Below, piece after piece: positions 58,690 through 64,000 of a stretch of 64,000 nt of DNA. The stretch lies in assembly GCA_963809545.1 (NCBI GenBank), contig CAWEKD010000007.1, positions 862,727 to 926,726 on the forward strand, in the 5' to 3' direction. The notes below the pieces were generated by a model that saw only the letters and a program-made list of their open reading frames with translations, did not search any database and was not told the origin of the DNA. How positions within the stretch are numbered: the stretch's first letter is position 1; each line of letters opens with the position of its first letter. Source of the DNA: Natronosporangium sp035305625 (GTDB lineage: Bacteria; Actinomycetota; Actinomycetes; Mycobacteriales; Micromonosporaceae). The translations under genes and the position numbers were made by a program.

Positions 58690-61600
58690 GTGTCAGCGCC
58701 ACAGATGTCGCAGGATAACCCGCTAGCTGGGTTCGGCCCCAATGAGTGGATCGTCGAAGACATGTACCAGCGCTACCTCGCCGACCCGGCGAGTGTAGAT
58801 TCCGCCTGGCACGACTTCTTCGCCGACTACCGGCCCGGTGCGGCCAAGCAGCAGGCGGCGGCACCACGCGGCACCGATACCGGGGCCGCTCCCACCACCC
58901 GTCCGGCCGGGCCCGCACCGGCACCGGAACCATCCGCTGGCCCGTCCGCAGACGGACGCGGCACCGCTACGGCCGCCCCACCGGCCCCGGAGGCGAAGCC
59001 GCCAGCTACTCCACCGGCACCGGCCGCCGCTAAGCAGGCACCGCCGGCGAAGACCGACACCCCTGCTCCGAAGCCGACCCGGAAGCCGGCTCAGCAGGCT
59101 ACCCCATCGACGCCGTCCGCAGCGGCCGAGGCCCAGGCTGCTCCGGAGCACACCCCGCTGCGCGGGGTCGCCGCCCGGATCGCCCAGAACATGGACCAGT
59201 CCCTGAGCATCCCGACCGCCACCAGCGTGCGGGCGGTGCCGGCGAAGCTGATGGCCGACAACCGCATCGTGATCAACAATCACCTGGCGCGGAGTCGGGG
59301 CGGCAAGGTCAGCTTCACCCACCTCATCGGGTACGCCATGGTCAAGGCGTTGATCCGACACCCGGAGATGAACCGCTCCTACGCCGAGGTCGACGGCAAG
59401 CCGACCCTGGTCACGCCGCCGCACGTCAACCTCGGCCTGGCGATCGACCTGACCCGCCCGGACGGCTCCCGCACCCTGGTGGTGCCGAACATCAAGGCCG
59501 CCGAGACCATGGACTTCCGCCAGTTCTGGCAGGCGTACGAGGAAGTGGTCCGGCGCGCCCGGCGCAACGAGCTCACGGTCGCCGACTTCACCGGCACCAC
59601 CGCGACCCTCACCAACCCGGGTGGGCTGGGCACCGTGCACTCGCTGCCCCGGCTGATGACCGGCCAGGGCCTGATCCTCGGGGTCGGCGCCATGGAGTAC
59701 CCGGCCCCCTACCAGGGCATGTCCGACGAAGCCCTGGCCGACCTGGCGATCAGCAAGGTGGTCACGCTCACCTCCACGTACGACCACCGGATCATCCAGG
59801 GTGCGCAGTCCGGGGAGTTCCTGCGGACCATCCACCAGCTCCTGCTGGGTGAGGACCGGTTCTACGACGAGATCTTCACCTCGCTGCGAATCCCGTACGA
59901 GCCGATCCGCTGGACCCGGGACAACCGGACCGACGACGACCGGCAGGTGGACAAGAACGCGCGCGTGATCGAACTGATCCGCGCCTACCGGGTCCGTGGG
60001 CACCTGATGGCCGACACCAACCCGCTCGGGTTCGAGATCCGGCGCCACCCGGACCTGGACATCCTCGAGCACGGCCTGACCCTGTGGGACCTGGACCGGA
60101 CCTTCCCGGTGGGCGGCTTCGCCGGCAAGGACCGGATGAAGCTGCGGGACATCCTCGGGGTGCTGCGGGATTCGTACTGCCGCCGGATCGGCGTGGAGTA
60201 CATGCACATCCAGGACCCGGAGGAGCGGCGCTGGATCGCCGAGCGGGTGGAGCGGCCGTACCAGAAGCCGCCGACCGCCGCCCAGAAGCACATCCTCAAC
60301 CGGCTCAACGCGGCGGAGGCGTTCGAAACCTTCCTGCACACCAAGTACGTGGGGCAGAAGCGGTTCTCCCTCGAGGGGGGCGAGTCGCTGATCCCGCTGC
60401 TGGACCAGGTGTTGCAGTGCGCGGCCACGTCGGGGCTGGACGAGGTCGTGATCGGGATGGCCCACCGGGGCCGGCTGAACGTCCTGGCCAACATCGTCGG
60501 CAAGCCGTACGAGCAGATCTTCAGCGAGTTCGAGGGGTACATCGACCCCCGCTCCACCCAGGGCTCCGGGGACGTCAAGTACCACCTGGGCATGACCGGC
60601 AAGTTCACCACCCCGGACGGGAACCACAGCACCACCGTGTCGGTGGTGGCCAACCCCTCCCACCTGGAGGCGGTCGACCCGGTGCTGGAAGGGATCGTCC
60701 GGGCCAAGCAGGACCGGCTCGACCTCGGCCTGACCGGCTACACCGTGCTGCCGGTGCTGGTGCACGGGGACGCCGCGTTCGCCGGCCAGGGGGTGGTGGC
60801 CGAAACCCTCAACCTGTCCCAGCTGCGCGGCTACCGCACCGGTGGGACCGTGCACGTGGTGGTCAACAACCAGGTGGGGTACACCACCGCCCCGGATTAC
60901 GCCCGCTCGTCGGTGTACTGCACCGACATCGGGCGGATGATCCAGGCGCCGATCTTCCACGTCAACGGGGACGACCCGGAGGCCGTGGTGCGCGTGGCCC
61001 AGCTGGCGTTCGAGTATCGGCAGGCCTTCAACAAGGACGTGCTGATCGACATGATCTGCTACCGCCGGCGCGGTCACAACGAGGGCGACGACCCGTCGAT
61101 GACCAACCCGAAGATGTACCAGATCATCGACGGGAAGCGGTCGGTGCGGAAGCTCTACACCGAGGAGCTGATCGGCCGCGGCGACATCAGCCTGGAGGAG
61201 GCGGAGGAGCAGCTGCGCGACTACCAGCAGCAGCTGGAGCGGGTGTTCCGGGCGACCCGGAACACGGCCGCGCCCACCCAGCTTCCGCCGGTGCGGGAAC
61301 CCGAGCCGGAGCCGGAGGTGGACACCACCGTCGACGCGCAGGTGATCCGGGCGATCGGCGAGGCGCACACCAACCTGCCGGAGGGCTTCACTCCTCACAA
61401 GCGGATCAAGCAGGTGCTGGAGCAGCGGCGCAAGATGTCGGTGGAGGGCGGTGTCAACTGGGCCTTCGCCGAGCTGCTCGCGTTCGGCTCGCTGCTGTCG
61501 CAGGGGATCACCGTCCGGCTCTCCGGGCAGGACAGCCGGCGCGGCACCTTCGTGCAGCGGCATGCGGTGGTCATCGACTCGCAGACCGGGGCCGAGTTCG

Positions 61601-62481
61601 TGCCGCTGGCAGCGGTGTGTGACAAGGGTGGACGGTTCTTTGTCCACGACTCGCTGCTGTCGGAGTTCGCGGCCATGGGCTTCGAGTACGGGTACTCGGT
61701 GGAGAACCCGGAGGCCCTGGTGCTCTGGGAGGCGCAGTTCGGTGACTTCGCCAACGGTGCCCAGGTGATCGTGGACGAGTTCATCGTCTCCGGTGAGAGC
61801 AAGTGGGGGCAGCGCAACTCGATGGTGGTGCTGCTGCCACACGGGCACGAGGGGCAGGGTCCCGACCACACCTCGGGGCGGCCGGAGCGCTGGCTCCAGC
61901 TGGCGGCGGAGGACAACCTGCGGTTGGCGATCCCGACCACGCCGGCGAACTACTTCCACCTGCTGCGGCGGCAGGCGCTGTCGCCGAAGCGGAAGCCGCT
62001 GATCGTGTTCACGCCCAAGTCGCTGCTGCGGCACCGGGACTGCGTGTCCAGCCTCGAGGAGTTCACCAACGGCCGGTTCCAACCGGTGCTCGAGGACACG
62101 TCGGTCACCGACCCGGCCGCGATCCGGCGGGTGCTGCTGTGCAGCGGCAAGGTCTACTACGACCTGGTGGAGGCGCGGGCGGAGCGCGGGATCACCGACA
62201 CCGCGATCATCCGACTGGAGCTGCTCTACCCGCTGCCGGTGGAGGAGGTGCGGGCGGCCCTGGCCCGGTTCCCGAACGCCCAGGACTTCGCCTGGGTGCA
62301 GGAGGAGCCGGCCAACCAGGGGGCGTGGTCCCACATCGCTCTCAACTTGCTGGAGCACCTGGAAGGGGTGCCGCTGCGGCGGATCTCTCGCCCGGCCGCG
62401 GCGGCTCCGGCCACCGGCTCCACCATCGTGCACGAGCAGGAGCAGGCCACCCTGCTAGAGGCGGCTTTCCTACCACGCTGA
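58690..62481 (+). CDS. kgd: Multifunctional 2-oxoglutarate decarboxylase/dehydrogenase (Kgd, SucB-SucA fusion)
   Basis: A 1263-residue TCA-cycle enzyme of actinobacteria. The N-terminal FGPNEWIVEDMYQRYLADP block is followed by an Ala/Pro/Lys linker (about 60-160), an E2-type acyltransferase domain (TSTYDHRIIQGAQSG near residue 380) and the thiamine diphosphate E1 domain (MAHRGRLNVLAN, VNGDDPEAVVRVAQ, CYRRRGHNEGDDPS). It makes succinyl-CoA or succinate semialdehyde from 2-oxoglutarate. GTG 58690 matches family starts; AAAAGG precedes it. There is no lipoyl domain, as is usual for Kgd. Confidence 0.96.
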   Translation: MSAPQMSQDNPLAGFGPNEWIVEDMYQRYLADPASVDSAWHDFFADYRPGAAKQQAAAPRGTDTGAAPTTRPAGPAPAPEPSAGPSADGRGTATAAPPAPEAKPPATPPAPAAAKQAPPAKTDTPAPKPTRKPAQQATPSTPSAAAEAQAAPEHTPLRGVAARIAQNMDQSLSIPTATSVRAVPAKLMADNRIVINNHLARSRGGKVSFTHLIGYAMVKALIRHPEMNRSYAEVDGKPTLVTPPHVNLGLAIDLTRPDGSRTLVVPNIKAAETMDFRQFWQAYEEVVRRARRNELTVADFTGTTATLTNPGGLGTVHSLPRLMTGQGLILGVGAMEYPAPYQGMSDEALADLAISKVVTLTSTYDHRIIQGAQSGEFLRTIHQLLLGEDRFYDEIFTSLRIPYEPIRWTRDNRTDDDRQVDKNARVIELIRAYRVRGHLMADTNPLGFEIRRHPDLDILEHGLTLWDLDRTFPVGGFAGKDRMKLRDILGVLRDSYCRRIGVEYMHIQDPEERRWIAERVERPYQKPPTAAQKHILNRLNAAEAFETFLHTKYVGQKRFSLEGGESLIPLLDQVLQCAATSGLDEVVIGMAHRGRLNVLANIVGKPYEQIFSEFEGYIDPRSTQGSGDVKYHLGMTGKFTTPDGNHSTTVSVVANPSHLEAVDPVLEGIVRAKQDRLDLGLTGYTVLPVLVHGDAAFAGQGVVAETLNLSQLRGYRTGGTVHVVVNNQVGYTTAPDYARSSVYCTDIGRMIQAPIFHVNGDDPEAVVRVAQLAFEYRQAFNKDVLIDMICYRRRGHNEGDDPSMTNPKMYQIIDGKRSVRKLYTEELIGRGDISLEEAEEQLRDYQQQLERVFRATRNTAAPTQLPPVREPEPEPEVDTTVDAQVIRAIGEAHTNLPEGFTPHKRIKQVLEQRRKMSVEGGVNWAFAELLAFGSLLSQGITVRLSGQDSRRGTFVQRHAVVIDSQTGAEFVPLAAVCDKGGRFFVHDSLLSEFAAMGFEYGYSVENPEALVLWEAQFGDFANGAQVIVDEFIVSGESKWGQRNSMVVLLPHGHEGQGPDHTSGRPERWLQLAAEDNLRLAIPTTPANYFHLLRRQALSPKRKPLIVFTPKSLLRHRDCVSSLEEFTNGRFQPVLEDTSVTDPAAIRRVLLCSGKVYYDLVEARAERGITDTAIIRLELLYPLPVEEVRAALARFPNAQDFAWVQEEPANQGAWSHIALNLLEHLEGVPLRRISRPAAAAPATGSTIVHEQEQATLLEAAFLPR

Positions 62482-62505
62482 CCAGACGGACACGAGGAGT
62501 GCACG

Positions 62506-62682
62506 TTGTACTTCACGGACCGGGGAATTGAGGAGCTAGCCGAGCGGCGAGGCCCGGAACAGGTCTCGTTCGAGTGGCTGGCGGAACGGTTGCGGGATTT
62601 CGTGGACCTGCATCCGGAATTCGAAACCCCGGTGGAGCGGCTGGCCACGTGGCTGGCCCGTCTGGACGACGAGGAAGAGTAG
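62506..62682 (+). CDS. 58-residue acidic protein following kgd (DUF6104-like)
   Basis: A small gene with a TTG start and GAGGAG 6 nt upstream, 24 bp after kgd. The protein starts LYFTDRGIEELAERRG and ends with RLATWLARLDDEEE, close to a short conserved actinobacterial family that I recall as DUF6104. It is rich in Glu and Trp, likely all helical. Because it follows kgd without a terminator it is probably co-transcribed. Function unknown. Confidence 0.8.
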   Translation: MYFTDRGIEELAERRGPEQVSFEWLAERLRDFVDLHPEFETPVERLATWLARLDDEEE

Positions 62683-62692
62683 CCGAAGACAT

Positions 62693-62738
62693 AGTGGGGG
62701 TGGTTCCCCGGGTCTAGGCCCGGGGAACCACCCCCACT
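62693..62738. terminator. Long perfect hairpin after the kgd operon
   Basis: A perfect 20-bp stem (left arm AGTGGGGGTGGTTCCCCGGG) with a 6-nt loop between the kgd operon and the convergent dehydrogenase gene. TGCTTGTT follows rather than a pure T run. Probably bidirectional. Confidence 0.82.
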
Positions 62739-62790
62739 GCTTGTTGGTTGCCTGGTTGTGGTTGTCTGGCGAGGACCGGCTGGCTGTCGG

Positions 62791-63758
62791 TCAGCGGGTG
62801 TGGTCCAGCACCACCTTGCCGAAGATTTCTCCGCTGGCTAGGCGCACGAACGCGTCCCGGACCTGGCTGAAGCCGTAGACCGAGTCCACCACGGGCCGGA
62901 TGTCTCGCTCCACCATCAACGCCAGCAACGCCTCCAACTCCGCCCGGGTGCCCATGGCGCTACCCAGGATCTGCTGCTGCAGGAAGAACACCCGGCGAAG
63001 GTCGACGGCGGGCAGGTGCCCGGAGGTGGCCCCGGACACCACGATCCGGGCGCCGGGTTTGCTGGACTTCATCGAGTGGGCGAAGGTGGCCTCACCCACG
63101 GTCTCTATCACCACGTCTACCCGCTCCGGTAGCCGCGCGCCGGGCTCCAACGCGGTGGCGCCCAGGGCAGCGACCTTTTCCCGCTTGCCGGGGTCCCGGC
63201 TGGTGGCGTATACCCGGGCTCCGAGCGCCTGGGCCAGCACCACCGCCGCGGTGGCGACCCCGCCGCCGGCACCTTGGACCAGCACCGCGTCCCCGCTGCG
63301 GACCTGGCCGCGGGTGACGAGCATCCGGTAGGCGGTGAGCCAGGCGGTGGGGAGGCAGGCGGCGTCGGTGAAGCTGAGCTCGGCGGGTTTCGGCAGCAGG
63401 TTCCGCCGGGGCACCGCCACCCGCTCCGCCAGGGTGCCGGGGAGTTTCTCACTCAGTAGGTGCCGCTTCGGGTCCAGGGTTTCGTCTCCGTCCACTGGCT
63501 CCCCGATGACCGCGTGGACCACGACCTCGTTCCCTTGGTCGTCCACGCCGGCGGCGTCACAGCCGAGGATCATCGGTAGTTGGTCAGCGGTGAGCCCCAC
63601 TCCCCGTAGCGACCACAGGTCGTGGTGGTTCAGCGCGCTGGCCTTGACTTCAACGATCGCCCAGTCGTCGCCCGCCGGTTCCGGCTCCGGCTGCTCCCCG
63701 ATCTCCAGGCCGAGAGCGGGTTTTGGTCATTGAACTGGGAAACGTATGCGGCACGCAT
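62791..63758 (-). pseudogene. Zinc-binding MDR dehydrogenase / quinone oxidoreductase, frameshifted near its start
   Basis: Residues from about 54 on are intact in one frame (GLTADQLPMILGCDAAGV, nucleotide loop VLVQGAGGGVATAAVVLAQ, HTR at the end). The N-terminal part lies in another frame: MRAAYVSQFNDQNPLS from 63758, then the homologous LEIGEQPEPEP...WAIVEVKASALNHHDLW resumes only if one G is added at 63708-63711 (GGCC). So a single-base loss breaks the gene, about 322 codons if restored. A TAGCGT box 6 nt before the ATG suggests leaderless expression. It may be a true null or a sequencing slip. Substrate unknown; NADPH and a quinone or enone are likely. Confidence 0.8.
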
Positions 63759-63764
63759 ACCGGC

Positions 63765-63770
63765 ACGCTA
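63765..63770 (-). promoter_or_regulatory. -10-like box of leaderless dehydrogenase gene
   Basis: On the minus strand TAGCGT is followed by GCCGGT and the ATG at 63758. It supports the upstream ATG as the true start of the frameshifted gene. Confidence 0.55.
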
Positions 63771-63831
63771 GCAGTTGGGGTGGCCGCTCTGCCCACCACC
63801 CAACCCACCAACCGACCACCAGGAACGTGAT

Positions 63832-63872
63832 GAAAACAAAATAGAGAGGCACCCCGTACGGGATGCCTCTCT
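63832..63872 (-). terminator. Intrinsic terminator of the rRNA operon
   Basis: On the minus strand the arms AGAGAGGCA and TGCCTCTCT enclose the palindrome CCCGTACGGG and are followed by ATTTTGTTTT, a T-rich tail. It lies about 12 bp after the 5S gene. Confidence 0.88.
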
Positions 63873-63883
63873 CTTGGGTTTAT

Positions 63884-64000
63884 GCCCGGCGGTGTCCTAC
63901 TCTCCCACGTCGTCTCCAACGCAGTACCATCGGCGCTGATGGGCTTAGCTTCCGGGTTCGGAACGTTACCGGGCGTTTCCCCACCGCTATGACCGCCGTG
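63884..64000 (-). rRNA. rrf: 5S ribosomal RNA (at or just beyond the window edge)
   Basis: The minus strand reads CGGCGGTCATAGCGGTGGGG, GAAACGCCCGGT, TTCCGAACCCGGAAGCTAAG, GCGCCGATGGTACTG and GGGAGAGTAGGACACCGCC, the conserved blocks of actinobacterial 5S rRNA. About 117 nt are present; a few 5' bases may be cut off. The 3' end pairs with the 5' end (GGCGG with CCGCC). The rest of the rRNA operon (23S and 16S) should lie to the right, outside the window. Confidence 0.95.

Noticed and set aside
58723..62433. A 1236-codon open frame antisense to kgd
   Set aside because: It is a composition shadow: Arg/His/Pro/Val/Gly-rich with no domain, while the plus strand encodes the full Kgd with all motifs. 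High GC keeps antisense frames open.
63760..63880. Possible tRNA gene between the 5S rRNA and the dehydrogenase
   Set aside because: No T-loop (GGTTCGAATCC-like) or cloverleaf pattern is visible; the stretch is a terminator plus promoter region.

Overview
The window reads as chromosomal DNA of a high-GC filamentous-type actinobacterium, most like the Micromonosporaceae. The signs are very high GC, frequent GTG and TTG starts, many leaderless transcripts with a TANNNT box 6-7 nt before the start codon, a fused 2-oxoglutarate decarboxylase/dehydrogenase (Kgd), actinobacterial ESX (type VII) and Tad loci, and an alpha-lytic-type serine protease. A complete glycine-betaine uptake operon with an acidic binding lipoprotein hints at osmotic stress or salt tolerance. 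The family and the lifestyle are both inferences.

Layout. 1-4.9 kb: the 3' part of an EccC-type FtsK/SpoIIIE ATPase and a membrane-anchored BTAD-domain protein. 5-15.5 kb: a HelD/HelR helicase, a multicopper oxidase, a CBM-like membrane protein, a LysR regulator, a secreted S1 protease, an MscS channel, a MarR regulator and an FHA/zinc-ribbon protein. 15.6-22.6 kb: a four-gene sugar ABC operon (LpqY-SugABC order), a MalY-type C-S lyase, an orphan ParA and two small four-helix membrane proteins. 22.6-30 kb: glycine-betaine ABC operon, ornithine aminotransferase, a second FHA/zinc-ribbon protein coupled to a pterin dehydratase, and a GNAT enzyme.

30.2-50.4 kb is a secretion island. A tightly overlapped Tad/Flp pilus operon (lipoprotein, secreted PKD-like protein, SAF/CpaB, TadZ, TadA, TadB, TadC, a small Flp-position protein, three TadE/G-like minor pilins) ends in a LysM/BTAD regulator-like gene that appears broken by two frameshifts. 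It runs into an ESX locus: an EccB-like stub, an EspI-like proline-rich ATPase, EccD, a full EccC, and two WXG100-type proteins that contain no tryptophan.

50.5-64 kb is mostly housekeeping: glycerol kinase, an MprA-MprB-PepD-like stress module (response regulator, histidine kinase, HtrA protease), a hotdog-like protein, an ABC-2 exporter, Kgd followed by a 58-codon TTG-start gene, a frameshifted zinc-binding dehydrogenase, and the 5S rRNA and terminator at the 3' end of an rRNA operon on the minus strand.

The most promising unusual system is the repeated pairing of membrane-anchored BTAD proteins with EccC-type ATPases (two loci here), in one case fused, or formerly fused, to extracytoplasmic LysM domains and sitting between a Tad pilus and an ESX system. 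Both MinD/TadZ-like ATPases in that island have lost the canonical P-loop lysine.
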